A DNA stretch of 64,000 nt from Mauremys mutica (Eukaryota > Chordata > Testudines > Geoemydidae), in the NCBI RefSeq assembly GCF_020497125.1, contig NC_059075.1, positions 110,337,222-110,401,221 on the forward strand, in the 5' to 3' direction. Below, in pieces: positions 47,001 through 62,000 of the stretch. Both the position numbers and the translations under genes were made by a program. Position 1 is the stretch's first letter. Each line of letters opens with the position of its first letter. The notes beneath the pieces are model-generated. The model ran no database searches and was not told the DNA's origin. It saw only the letters and a list, made by a program, of their open reading frames with translations.

Positions 47001-50000
47001 CTTTCCCCTTTAAAATGTATCATTTGTATTCTCTTCCATTTCCAGAATTACCTATGCACTTTGATCCAAATCAATACAATAGTATAATTGAGAGCTGCAA
47101 ACAATTCCTCTAGTAATTAAAAGCTCAAGATCTGCTTGTTACATTGACATTTCAACATAGCAAGAACATGACTAGCATCCACTTTCCAATTATTTTTTAT
47201 TATTTATTTAGGCTAGGATCTGCTCCCAGCTGCTCAACCTTGTGTCTCCGGCTTGCAACGTGTCCAAGAAAGCATTTGTCATCCGTTGTCAGCTTGATAT
47301 GCAGGACTGTAGTGATCCAGGGCAAAGAAACTGTACTTGTGCTACACTGTCAGAGTACTCTAGGCAATGTGCCATGTCCAATCAAGTAGTGTCTGATTGG
47401 AGGAGTGCAGACTTCTGCTGTAAGTTATCATGTTTTACGCCACAACTTTATGTATATGTCATATAGAGAAAGAATGATTAATGAAATTTTAAAAAGCCAC
47501 TAGGAAAGCTTCCACCCATATAAATCAAGGAGGGGTTGGGTTGGGTTGTAGACCCTGGGATGATCTTTGAGCAAATGGTAACCTGCAAGAGCCAGAGTTT
47601 GGTATCCTGCAAAAAAAATAAAGATGAATTTATAACTCAAATTGTGTCCCCGTAGCTCAACAGCTAAGTCAGCTGACCAGGTCACACATTCCTGAAGCTG
47701 TTTCTTTATCAAACACCTTAAAATAATATTTTTTTAAAGAAACAAACCATATTCTGAAATGCTTGCTTTTGATTCTTCTGTCAGCTAAACTGCAGTGTTG
47801 ACAAGCCATTACAGGCAAAGTAATATTTCATCTATTAAGAAATATGCAGGGACTAACCGTTCAAATTAATTTCAGTGATTGTCCTATTGTTTTTAAATTA
47901 CTAGTCATCTTAGCAAAGGTGCTGTGCTACTGTCAGCTACACCTGTGCTAATTGTTTGCAATTAAACTCAAAGCTATTCAATTCTCCAGGTTAGAGGTTT
48001 CATTACAAATACAAATCAGATCAGGCTCAGCAAAAGTCACAAATGGCTAGTTTATGTTTGCATTATATTTTAGTTTGCATTGAAATCATATGAAATTACT
48101 AATTATGAAGTGAAAACAGCTAAGCAGCATCAAGTGAATTTTGTTTTGATGTGTATATTTCCTTGTAACTTTAAATGGAGCTCAAGAGACTGAAAGTACA
48201 ACCCTTTATGGATCAAAATTGTTTGATTTCATCATGCCTGCTTTGAACTTTAACAAAGCAGGAGGCATGATGTGGCAACCCTTTGGCAAAGGACTCTTAA
48301 AAAGCATATTCATTAATTTTAATTACAACACAATGCAGCCCAGTTGAAAGCTTAATGGATAAGACAGAAGACAGAATTCTAGGCAGAATTTTGGGAAGAG
48401 ATCAAGATGCCAAATGACACTCAGTGACATTCAGAGTCTAAGGCAGTGAAGGATATCCCTCTGAAACTCCAAGCACCTAGTTAATGAGAATGTTGAGCTG
48501 CCTCACAATCTATAACTGATGTTCAGTACCCAAACATAACTTATTTTTTTAAATAAATTGCTTTAACAGGAACATCTTTCTCCTTCCTCCTTATTCTGTT
48601 ACACGTGACTTCAACATCTGCTACTATTTATTTGGAGTTTAGCATGAGAAGGGAGATGAATATAATCCAGACAGGATTATATTCCTGAATCCAATAATTG
48701 ACTTCTGATGTTTTATCACATGTTCCTTATCCTCATCTTCTAGGCCTTGTATCCTCTTGCCCTGCCTACATCTCTGATCTCGTATCCGTCTCTTCGCTTA
48801 ATCCCTGTACTCCTCCCAGTCTTCATGTACGACTGCTCTCCAGCTCTTTGTACACTTGTGGCTTTCTGCCTTCTGTCATGCTTCTCCCTGTGCTAAGGGA
48901 AATCTCCTGCTTCCTGCATGCCAAGTGCCCCCTCCCCCTCCTCCAAATCCCACTTCTTCCTGGAATTGTTCTTTTCTTCATCCCTCCAATATTCTCCCCT
49001 GAATCTCCTTTCCCTAAATGGGTGTCCCAGTTTTGTTTAGCATTCAATTTGTCTTGCCTCTCTTAGATTGTAAAGTCCTCGGGGCAGCAAGCCTGTCACT
49101 ATTTGTAAGGCACTGTACATGTTTACAATGCTATATAATAATGCTCGTTAATCATATTAAAAATAATATCCCCAGTCTAGCCTTTGTTATAATAATGTTA
49201 ATGTTGCAAGCAGGCCATTCACTTAAAAAGAAACATTACTAGAACTTGTAGTTATAAAAAAATCGAAAGTGAGGCTATTCAGAGTGAAGTTAAAAAACAA
49301 ATATTTGCAAGTTAGGAAATAAAAATATTATTCTCCAAAAAACAAGTGTCCAAAACTCTGAAAACATCAAGGGTCTGATTATCCCCTGCTCTGCACCGTT
49401 CATAGTCATTTATACTTCTGCAAAATGGGTGCCAAATATTACTTAATGAGCCTGGCAATGATTTTGGCAGTGAAAGTCACTACAGAAGGTGCAAGGCAGT
49501 GGAGGATCTGGTGCCTGAAATTCCAATGCTAATCTTAACTTTCCCTTCTCCCACTTATCTTTCCCTTCCTAATAGGAGAATCCTACTAGTTGTCACATGA
49601 AAAACTGACGTGTCCCTTGTTCTGTATATTAATAATGCTATCGGGTGGGATTTTCAAAAACACCTAAGTGACTTAGGAGCACAAATCCCACTGAAAGTCA
49701 ATAAGATTGTGCCTGAAGTCACATAGGCACTTTTAAAAAACACACCTATGGCTTTTATTGTAACTGATATAATCTGCTGTCACTGTCCCAGCCTGTCACA
49801 GATACAGCGAGACCTCAGGCTCATATTTCAGAAGTGTGCATGGTTTCAGGGGTCTGATGCCTATAAGTGTAGGGTGCATGTAGAAAAGGTGATCTGATCT
49901 CTAGCCTTTGTCTGGAATATGTGGTCTCCAGTATGTCTGAGATAAAGAATGAAAAATGAATAGAGTGGATGTCTGGGCTGTGGTGAGGTGATATACTGGG

Positions 50001-53000
50001 GATGGGGAGTGAAGGTTCTTGTGCTACAGGAAGTTCCAGATACCAGGAGGGTGGGGAGAGCCTCATCTCCAGTCTCTAGGGCAGGTGAGAAGTTTTCCTT
50101 TGTTCATATTTAGAAAGATGCCTTAATACTTTTCATTGTTGTTGTATTGCAGCTGTAGGAAAATGTTCAGCTGACCAAATCTACAAGGAGTGTGGTTCTC
50201 CATGTGTTAAAACCTGTTCCAACCCAGAGTACAGCTGTTCCAGTTACTGTACATATGGTTGCTTCTGCCCAGAAGGTAAAGTATTACCATAAAACTAGTA
50301 TTGATTTCATCATAAATCGTTCATGCCAATAGTTTTGGCACATATCCAGCAGATAAAAATTGTCCATTTAATTAATACACCACATTGTTGTATTGGACAC
50401 TGTACTGCTGGAAGTGCCATTTCTGACCCCTTGAGGCCATTAAAGATCCCTTGACACTTTTTGCAAGAATAGAGAAGTAATACCCCCATTCTGGCCAACA
50501 TGGGATAATTATACCCTGCCTACTTAAAGTTCCCCCCTATAATTTAAATTAACTTGTTGTGCTAATCTCTTATGTGGTGTTGCCATGTGCTGTTAGACAG
50601 TTGCCATCCAGAAGTGGCTGCATTTCATTGGCAAATAGAGAGATTGTGCTTTGTTATGCAGAGTTTGTAAAAGCCCAAAGCATACTTCAGGTTGAACTGT
50701 TCTACAAAAATTCAGTTTATTCCCATTATTTTGGGGCATTTCCTGACATTTCAGTAGTAAAATGTAAAGCTAATTCATTCCCATTACTTGGCCAAAATCT
50801 GTTATTCTTTATAGAGACTTAATCTTATTCTAAACAAGGGAGCTAACATTTAGCAGCTATGGAAAAACACACTATACACAACATCTCTGAGTCTGTACAA
50901 AAAGCTGTGCTGAAATGACACTCTCTGAAATGTTGCCTCTGCAAGACACAGGGTACATAATATAACAGTTCTGAGTGCTGAGGAGCTAAGTGGTAGCTAA
51001 GCATCTGAAAATGACGATCTACTTAATGTATTTGCTTCTCTTGATAGGCACTGTTCTTGATGACATCTCAAAAAATCGAACATGTGTTCCCATTGACCAG
51101 TGCCCATGTACACTGAATGGGGAGAGTTATGATCCTGGCGTTACCATGAAAGCAACATGCAGGACCTGGTGAGTGGTGGCAGATTTCTTTGAAACATGTG
51201 GAAAGCATCCTGGCCAAGTGGCTGGAAAATTTGACGTAATTGTGTTCCAGACTTTCAGAAGACAGACACAAATGTGTTTACATCATCTAGACACAAATCT
51301 GTTTTGAACACTCAGGACCCTACATCTGCAATTGCTGATAGAGTAATGTATGCTGTGGCAAAGTACCTGCTTCTCCTCAGCTGGCTCAGTCACTTTTTGC
51401 CTTGGAGACACAGGCTTGGGCAAAGCAAAGTCCTTCCAGGTCGCGCAGGGTCTGGCTGAGCCTTCTCTCAGTCAGTCCCTTGTGCTGGTTTTCTCCCTTC
51501 TGGGGACAGAGTGCAGTCTTCCTTGCTGGAAGAGTTCAGAGTCCTGCTGCACCTACTTGCTGGCAGCTTCTCTGCTGCTCTCACTCTCCGCCCCCCGCCC
51601 CCCTCCCCCGCCTGCCCGCTTCCATGCCAGGGAGGGTTTTAAAAGGTCTCCAGCAATTGGGGCCAGCTGAACCTAATTAGTTCCTGGTAACCCCTGTTCC
51701 AGCTGAACCTTATTTCTCCAGGGCTCTCTCTCCTCAATGGATAGGGAGAGGCCTTTTAACCTCTCTGGGACTAATTACTACCCCTCCCTTTGTAGCCATT
51801 TGTCCTGAGTTTGCCACAATGCCTAATTTCCTGATCTATGTGTACAAAAACAAATATAACCTTTTTCTGTGCAAATGTACAATAACTATCACCAAAGTTA
51901 TTACTAATGGTCAACTTTGCTGGCAAACTGAGCAGGAGGTTTTAAAGCATTGAATGGACCATGGAGACTAAACTCCCCTTTTACCACTAGAAATGGTTCC
52001 CCTGGGTTAATGTTTTAATAATTTGGTGTTGCAATGTGGAAAATATTGCTCTACTGTTTTCCATGCTGTATCTATTCTGTGGATAAAGAAAGGAATTTGA
52101 TTTCCAATGCAACACTGTTCATCATTGATTTATTTATGATTTACATGGCTGATGGAGACCCAAGCTGTACAAGGTGTCAGAAGGTTCACTGACCACAGTG
52201 GTGCCTCCTGCCGGCCGTAATGGAGATTAGCTCTGCCAGCTCAGGCTTTCCCTCTGGTGGTGTCTTCTCCCATTGTCTCACTCTGCAGCCCCACTCTCAA
52301 TTGCAGCTTCCTCTTTGTGGCTTGGCACTCCAGCTAGGTTACTAACGTCCTCCCCTTTTGGGGAACAGTACATCAGCAGTCCTAGGCAGTCATTCCCTAT
52401 GGCTGCCCAGTTCTATGCCACCTTGATGGCTGGTAGTGGAACCCAGGCCCACCCTCTTCTCCAGTTTCGAGTGCAGGGACCCTCAGCTCAGCAGTTCTCA
52501 GCTTCCTCCCTCTGCCCTCACTGCTCCTTCCCTGGCCTTCTTCTTATCCTCTGGCTCCCACTCTCCCTGGGCATACCAGCTCCACCAACCCTCCTCCCTC
52601 TTCCCACGGAGTGACTGCTGACTGCTTTTCCCAACAGCCCTATCTGTAGCCCATTACCTGACTTCATAGGCCCCGCCTGTTCCTTTCACTCAACTACCTG
52701 CTCCCTGGCTCCTCTTCTAGGTGCAACCTGTGGAGCTAATTGGCCTACTCAGCCAGCTTAACCCCTTCCAGTCTTGTGTGAGGTGGACACCCCATCACAC
52801 AAGTGTCTTATCAGCTACAGATTGAGATAAATAGTGTCTACTAATATATTTAGCAAATGATAATGCAAAACACAAAAAATTCACAGAGGAAAAGGAATAT
52901 ATACATATTAATATATACATTTCCTTATTAAGAAGTTATTGAACATTTAGTGCCAAAAAAAAGAATTCAGGAGATAATGGCAATGAAAGTTTAGAACATG

Positions 53001-56000
53001 TAAGGTACTATCTCATGTTGGCTACTCGTTGTGGCATACATCGACCACTATCCAAGATGATCAGTTCAGTCATCTTCAGATTTCCACAAGGGAAGAGCCT
53101 GAGGCTGTCAACTTCAAAATACTGCTACACAGAGATATGACCATAGACATGCTGTTGTAAGGCAATCAAAAAACAACAAATCCCCCAGAGAGTCGGACCA
53201 AATCCCGCTAGACTGGTCATAGTCATTTAACGCATGTTCTTGTTTTCCCCAGTAAATGTACAATGGGCCAGTGGAATTGCAATGAACTACCCTGCCCAGG
53301 AAGATGTTCCCTGGAGGGAGGCTCTTTTGTCACCACGTTTGATTCCAGGTCATACAGGTTTCATGGAGTCTGCACATATATCCTCATGAAGGTAAGCTGC
53401 AGAGATCGTGAACTATACAAGATCAACAGAAGAGAAGTGTCATACTTACAATCTACCTTTATTCCCACTCTCCCCCAGCCCCCGTATAAACTAAAATCTT
53501 CCAATGACCTCCATTTATCCCACATATCATATGTGATGCCAAGTAGCAATTTGGTGTTGAAAAAGCTGGCAAGTGTTTTGCATTGTTGCATAATGTAATG
53601 TCAGGAAACCCCCAAACTCCAAGCATTAGGAAATGAAACTATGCACAGTTGGCTGTGGGATAATTAGTTAACTTTATAACACACTATAATCATTATAAGG
53701 ATGGTTGAAGCTGTCAGGAATAGTTGTCCCAGATAGATCACACAGAAGTTCTTTGTTAAATTTATTTCCAATGTCACTTCCAGGTCCAAAGGGTAAGATT
53801 ATATAGATATAACAGGAAATCTTTGATAACGTCTCAACTGTTTGTACTCAATGGCTCCAACTTGCAAGTAAACATAATTACAAAATGTAAACTTTGTAAT
53901 TCAGAATCCATCATAAGATTGACCAACAATTGCCACAGGTAAAAAATATTTACTTACAGGGCTGCCCTAGCTTCAGACACAAAGAAGATGCCATCTGCTT
54001 GTTCATCACCTTGGAACAAACAGAAACCTGAAATGAAATTTCCCCAGAACAGACATTGAGTATCTGCCCTAGAAAGGGCTGCCGCTTGTTAGAGGAAAAA
54101 ATACTATTCATAGTTTAGTTGAAGTCTTGAAAGGGTTATTGGTTGGTCCACACTGTTTTTGTTAAAGAAGCAGAGATAAGCAGCAATTGGCCACCAAGGA
54201 TTCAAACAGCTTAAGTTGTCTCTGACATTTGTATCACCAGTAAAGTCTCTTAGTAACTAATAAAGGGCCCAAACTGCAAAATTAAAAAGCCCAAAATCCA
54301 AGGATCGCCAAAATAGGTTTCCTTGATGCAAATGCTGATAAGGTATTGGCTGTGAATGGATACACAGGAAACCCAATTTTTTGCATTTCACCCCATACAT
54401 TACTATGGCCATCATTAAAAAGTCAACATTTGCTAACAGTGAAATCCTAGTATCTGAGACACCACAATATTTCCCTATACATAGAATGGGATAAAACTGC
54501 AGTATCTAAGATATCACTGACTGGTAACAGTTGAAAAATGTTGAGTTTTTAATGCAGCTATTTTAAATATTCATTCCTAAGTGTCAGGTCTTTTAGCATT
54601 TAAGTAGCATGTTGAAATCCTGCATTAATGGAACCCACACTTGAAAATGGAGCCCGCTATATTCTCTTTTAAAGAGAGGTTGGAGAGACCAGGCTGTCCC
54701 CAGTGTTAGTAATGTGCTGTGATACAAGAAGGGTCACTCTGTAGAAATAAAATGTTAAAGATGTATTGGAAATGCACCACTGAATACCTTCTTCCTCCAT
54801 TGCTTCAAGTTCACTTCCATTTTGTGAGAATGAAAAGGGTTACAAGGCATCTTATACGAACACCACCAAAAAGTGCAATTTCAGGGTAAAACAGCAAGAA
54901 CAACACAAGATTCTGTGGTGATAAATGGACTTGGGGGATAGTTTATTTTTTCCCCAACATAACCCGTGTTTTTTTGTTTTCCTTCAGAGTCCCAGCCTTC
55001 CGTACAATGGAACCCTGATGGCTGTGTATGATAAGTCTGGTTACTCTCATTCTGAAACATCATTAACTGCTATAATTTACCTTTCTGCAAAGGTAAGAGT
55101 GCAATACACAAGTCCTATGCAACATTCCAGTAGCCAGTCTATCAAAGTTAATGTTCAGAGGCATTGCAGGTGTCGTCATATGAAAATCTGGGGAAAAGGG
55201 GAAAATAGTTGCTTCAAATGGTAGTGTATTCCATAATGGAACGATAACTTCAATGAGATGTGTGATGTCACATTAGTTCAGCAAGTTAGGGGTGCTGAAC
55301 ATAGAATGACCAGTTTTAAAAAAGTGAAAAATCAGAACAGGGTGGCAGGATGTCTTCTAGGGAAAAAAATTAATGAATCTTTTCTCACTAAATATCATGA
55401 CAGTAATAGTTGATTAAAATAAAGATAATAGAAATACTAACTCTCTCCCACTCTGTGGGTACACTGGTTTGCCTGCAGGTCTCAGGAAGTAAAAGGCACT
55501 TGGCCTTCAGCCCAGCTATGCAGAAATGACTCAATTAATGTCCAGATTGAGACATTTTTTAATGATGAAGATTAATTGAGAAAAGAAGCCTGATAACAGT
55601 CGTAAAATAAGTTAAGGGCTGTTAAAAAGAGGATTTTGATCTATTGTTCTCCATGTCCACAGAGGGTAGGACAAGCAGTAATCATCTTAATCTGCAGTAA
55701 AGGAGATTAAGGTTAGATATTAGGAGAAACTTTAACTGCAAGAATAGTTAAGTACTGGAATAGGTTACCAAGGGAGGTTGTGAAATCCCTGTTACTGGAG
55801 ATTTTTAAGAATGGGTTGGACAAAAACCCATCAGGGATGTCTACCGTATCCTTAATCCTACCTCCGTGTGAAGAGATGGACTAAATGACCTCTCAAGATC
55901 CCTTTCATCCCTACATTTCTATGATTCGATGACTCTGTGCCCTCTTCTTCACAGGACAAAATTGTGATTTCTCAAAATGAACTTCTCACAGATGATGAAC

Positions 56001-59000
56001 TCAGGTGGCTGCCTTATAGATCAGGTACAGAACAAGGGAGAATGTGGAATGTGCAAGACTGGTTTAGACATTTCATTCATCTGATTTTAAAATAAATAGA
56101 TAAATCAAAGTAATTATTTTAAATGATCTAATTTATTTTAGGTGACATCACCATTTTCAGACAGTCCTCCACCCACATTCAAATGTATACCACCTTTGGG
56201 CTGGAGCTAATAATTCAAACTTGGCCAGTGTTTCACGTCTATATAAAAGTTGGACTTCTCTTCAAAGGCAGAACCCTAGGTAAGAAATCCAGCCTCCTCC
56301 ACATTTCACTAAGAAGGAGGGAGGCGGTGAAATTGTGTCTTTTAATGGCCATTGTATAATGGATAGACTCTTCCTATGATTCTAAAAAACTACAATGGAA
56401 AGCTATTGTGTGTTGATAAGAGCTTTTTTCCAGAAACCTTAACAAAAGCAATTGATAGAATTTGAAGTAGCACAGACTAGGCGCAATGTCCACACTCTTT
56501 TGTAATAACATTGATTTCCCAACCTAGCTTCTACAAGGTGTGCTTTGTAAAAGGCAAGAGTGCCTGTGAAACCCTGCCTTGTCCAACATGTACTTTACTA
56601 CACATCAAATGAGTCAGGGCACCTATATAGCCCAACCTAATTCAAGGTGCATCTTAGAAGATTACATTGATTATTCAAGAACCCAATGGTTCTCTTGACC
56701 AATGGGCACCTTAGGGGATACACGTATTTACTGTGCAGCAGATTTAGCCAGGAATACATATTCTGCACAACTTTTTGTTTAGAATGCTGTAAACAGCATC
56801 AGATCACTGCATGTGCAGAAAGAGAAATTTCTTCAAGCTCTCAAAACTCAGCCAAATCAAAGCCAACTTTTACTGGAACACTCAATTCCAGTGCTCAGTG
56901 AGGGCTATATTCCATGCCACATTCTAACTTTCTATCCCTAATTGTTTTGATGTTAGTGTTAGAGCCATTCAAAAAAAGTGACAATAACTTTTTTCGGTTG
57001 GAATTGGGAGAGTATTTTCTCCCTTTCTTTTTATTTTTTAAAATAACTGAATTATTTTTCTCCAAAAAGCTTTCCATACAAATTCACCTGAAGGAAGTGA
57101 ACAGACTTGGTGAATTTTAACTTACTAAGTGAAACAGACAAAGTTATGAGTGATTGAAAACAGTTTTATAACAGAAATGCTTAACCCATTTAATCCATAG
57201 TACTCATTATCACTCCAGTTATAATTACTGATACATTTTATTATTACTATACAGCAAAGACATATCATTATTAGTGAATAAATGTTCCTTGTTTTTCATT
57301 CGTCCCTTGTGTTCCCCATGTGATCAGGGTTGTGTGGCAATTACAATGGAGACACTACAGACGATTTCATGACCAGCATGGATATTATTGAAGGCACAGC
57401 AGCCCTGTTTGTGGACTCCTGGAGATCAGGGAACTGCCACTCTGCTGCAGAGAGGGACACAGACCCTTGCTCTATGAGTCAATTGAACAGTAAGTCGAAT
57501 ACCCTGACCTATCAGATCACCCCAACTGACTTGCTCTTTCTGAATGATTACCATAAGCTCATCCACAGGGGAACAAAGGGTCTAAGCGAGAAGAAGAGGA
57601 CTGTACATCACTGATTCCTTCATCTATAGGAAGATGTAGATTTCTAGAATATACTTATATAAGCCAATCTATGACAAGATCTCTCTCTAAAGATCTGACT
57701 ATGGGTTTGAAGTACCCTTGATAAGTTGGAGGAGTTCCTCTTGATACTCCCACTGATATCCTGAAGTCCTTTGAGATCTTAGTCTCTGGCTTTCCAATTC
57801 TGTGACTGAAAACTAGTATTACCTTCTCAATGAATTAAATAAGACAGACACAGACACCTCCTTATCTCTTATTCTTGACCTCTCCATTGCTTAACATCCA
57901 TGACTGTTTCTCTCGTTTAGAAATGTCTGCAGAGACCCATTGCTCCAGTCTTACTAAGAAGGGCACAGTGTTTGAGAAATGCCATTCTGTGGTGAATCCT
58001 GCTCCTTTTTACAAGGTAGGAGCTTCTACTAAGGTCTTGAGGCGAGGCAGTGAGAAGCACTACATGGTGTGGGAGCACAAGAGGGGCTCAGGACCAAGAA
58101 TCATTCAAAAACACCTCTCTCCTAGCCAGGCAAGGTCTGGTATGATCACAGACTGCTATCCCCTAGTCACTAGGAAGGAGAAGATAGGTTTTTGTCTCAC
58201 ACAGCTAATTGATTTAGTATTTCCCAAGAAACTTCCCCAAATGAACAATGTCAAAGGTATTTAACCTTTTTGAGCATAGTTTTCCTACCTGTAAAATAGA
58301 GATAATGATACTTACACTCAGCTTTGTGGAGCATTTTGAAATCTAAGGATGAAAAGCACTGTATAAGTGCTAAGTATATTTTACTTACATCAGCCACTCA
58401 GACACATATGTTCATTTTCAATTGTTCCATGTAATCTATTAAATGCATTATTTATTTCCGAGCATGCTGATGACTTCCAAACATCTGACCTAACAGAATA
58501 CTCTGTGTTTGTTTTCAGAGATGCATCTACCAAGCCTGTAACTATGAGGAAACCTTTCCTTATATTTGTTCTGCACTGGGATCTTATGCAAGAGTGTGTG
58601 CTTCAATGGGGCTGATCCTTGTAAACTGGAGGGACACTGTAGACAACTGCAGTAAGTGACCCCAACTAGCTCTTAAAAGTTTGTAATCAGATGCATATCT
58701 ATATCATCACTGCTACCTAGAAAACTCAGAAAAACATACCTCCATTTGGAAAATTCCAGTGTTTGATATGGAACAAAATTGGGCTGGGTTTGTCCTCTCC
58801 TGGGTTAAGACCAGTTCTACTTCTAAAATTCTCTCTAAGCTGCTGGAATATCATTAAGTATCATGGAGTAGTTTCGGGCACAAAAAAATCACTTTTGTAG
58901 GTAATTCTACTGAATTTGCATTTTAGGAGTGGCTTGATTTCATAAAGAATGTAAATGAAAACTACCCCAAAAAGTAGGATGTTCTCTGAACTTTATCACC

Positions 59001-62000
59001 GACTCCCATGGAAGAAGCACAAAGATGACTAAAGTTACTCATGAAACTTCAGCACACACAGCTCTATAGTCATCATCCTTTGATATCACCCAGAGGGTCA
59101 GTTGATTTTCCATCTAGGGGAAATCCTGCAGCTCCTGAGGTTTCTACAAGGATGGCCTGCAGGGCCTACTCTACTCCCAGAGACCCTCCTGCTCCTCACA
59201 GCAAAGCGCACTAAGGAGCCATGCTTTGATTGGATGTACACTCTGAGAGAGGGAAGCAAAGACAGCAGTTAACACTGAAACTGTTGGCATTATATAATTC
59301 AGCACCTTCCCCTGGCTCCAGCACCCCTTTGAGGAAAAATCAGGGAAATTAAGTGTAACTCACATGCTTTTCTTCATTTTACAGCCATTCCCTGTACTGG
59401 CAATCAGACATTCAGTTACCACACTGAAGCCTGTGATAGGACGTGCCTGTCACTTTCCGACCAAACCCTCGAATGTTATCCTACTGACATCCCTATTGAT
59501 GGCTGCAACTGTCCTAAAGGTACCTACTTGAACCACAGAAGTGAATGTGTGCGTAAATCCATGTGTCCCTGCTACCTGGAAGATAAGAGGTTCATACTAC
59601 CTGACCAGTCGACTATAATTGGTGGCATTACCTGGTAAGTTTGTGAGTTAAAAGAAATGAACATACTGCAAAGGGAGGGCTTGTTCATGTGTTTGGTTTT
59701 GTCAAACTGCAGAGATTTTTTTTTTTTTTTACAATAGGCCTGTTGCCCCCCACCTTTTTTTTTTTTAAATTTGTTTCTCTTTTACCTTGGAAATATTAGG
59801 CACATAAAATCTAGTCTTCCCTGAAAATGTTGGAGAAGCACTAGGAGGTATAAGAATTATGCTGCCAGGTGCTGTGCCAACACATAAACAGGATCCCTGC
59901 CTCACATTGCATACATTACTGACACTACTGGTTATATTGTTGCAGTCCAAAGAGTAAGCAGAGGCATGTTGGCTTGTATTCCATGTTGAAGGAACTGGGA
60001 GGCTCAAGAGGCATAGCTGGAACGTTTGCTTCTTGGAAAAGGATGAAGTTATTTGACAAAAAGCCTGAACATTGTTTTCTTAGGAGCGTATCACATTCAA
60101 AGAGGAAAAATTAAAACCATAAACCAACGTGAGCTTTAATTGTCCCGTTTAGTAAGGGATGCACACTGAAATACTCTTTTCTTTTCTAGCTATTGTGTTA
60201 ATGGAAAGATGAGTTGCACTGGTAAACCTCAAGACCCTTCAGGTATGCATTTGGCTACAGTTACCTTCGCCTTCAAAAGCATTATTTTCCCCATGTAACG
60301 AATTATCCCTTCATAACTTTCTGTTTCTCTTTTTTTTTCTGCTAGAAAACTGCAAGCCTCCCAGAAAATATGTGTCATGTTCACAGAACTCAGAGAACAA
60401 ATATGGAGCCTCCTGTTCCCCTACCTGTCAGATGCTGGCCACTGGAATTGAATGTGTGAGTTCCACATCTTTATGATCACATCTCGGTGATGGAAACACA
60501 CTGTGAGAGAAAGGGTGGAGCAGTGGTTGCCTGAGGCTTGGGAAGACCCACATTCAATTCCTTGCTTAGTCACAGTCTTCCTATGTAGCCTTGGGCAAAC
60601 CTCCTAGTGCCAGATTTTTTAAGATATTTAGATGCCTAGTGGAATTTTCAAAAGCATCTAGCACCCATTGAAATCAACTAGTTTTAAAAAAAAAATCACA
60701 CAAGGCACCTAAATACCTTAAATAATCTGGCCCTTAATCTCTCAGTTCCTCATCTGTAAAATGGGACAAAAGTACTTGCCTAAATCACAGAAGTGTTGTG
60801 AGAATAAATACATTTCAGATAGGTATTCTGATACCACTGTAATGGAGGCCATAAAAGAACTATCAATAAACAATAGTGAGACAGTGAATCTTCATGAAAA
60901 TTGCAATACTTACTTAATAAACTGCCTTGTAGATTTCCATGCCAAACAATAAAAGATGATATATCAAGAAATAGAACTTTGTAAAAAAAAATTCAAGTGC
61001 ACCAAATATTGACTGATTACAGGAAGAGAGTTACAAATCACAGTATATATTGATATATATACCTAACAATATATATATTTCATAATGTAATAAAGGTTTC
61101 TTATTAAATAAAGAAACAGCAATTAGCAGAATTATAGTGTAACAGACTTCTGTGCTGGAAAGAAATATACATTATTCTTCAATTGTCTGAGCAGCTGGTA
61201 CCCATGAAATACAACTTTTTTCAAGGAGTCCCCAGAAAGCTTATTGTCTCAGACACTAGCTATATTTTACAACTGCAGTAAAACTTGTATAACAGGGCAT
61301 TAACTTGCACAAGTAAAAGTGATTTAAGTAATAGCATAGGCTGACTCTTGGCACCAAATAAATAACGCAAAGCAAAACTGAAGAGAGGCGATAGGTCAAT
61401 AAAAACAAAATGTTTCAATCCATTCTCTTCCATCCTTTCCTTCATGCGACATTTTTAATGTCTCATGTTGCAATTTCCTGATCTCTCCTAGGTACCCACT
61501 AGGTGTGAATCAGGCTGTGTCTGCACTGATGGGCTATATGAGAATCTAGATGGAATGTGTGTACCACCTGATGAGTGTCCCTGTGAATATGGTGGCATCT
61601 CTTATAAAAAAGGGGAAGAAATCCACACCGAATGCAAAACCTGGTAAGAATCTACAAGTTTTCTCCTTGCTAGTTATTTGTTTGTCTAGACTGTACAAGC
61701 ATATAGTGCAACAGTATGGTTGCAAGGAGAAGAAGAATAGGTAGCAGTTGAGGGTCGGAGCTAAACAAATTCTGCCATAATCATAAAGCGTGAAAGTGAC
61801 AAAACCACAGATAACTGTGACAATGTCTATATCTAAGAGGAAAGGTCGTGGTCTCCTGGTCAGCCACAAACAGGCTATAATGACAATTGCTGCTATCTGC
61901 ACATCCAGCAGCAGTGTGGGATCCAATAGCGCCCTCAAACTATAAGCCATACTAGAAAAGTATATCAATTCCACCATAATTGAAAGTGCATCTTCTTCCC

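Noticed and set aside
48698..49066. 122-codon plus-strand frame, Pro/Leu/Ser-rich
   Set aside because: Sits in an L2-like LINE 3' fragment; looks like the decayed end of a LINE frame.
57330..57614. 94-codon plus-strand frame as a separate small gene
   Set aside because: Its first 53 codons are MUC6 exon 16; the rest is read-through into intron 16 after a good GTAAGT donor.
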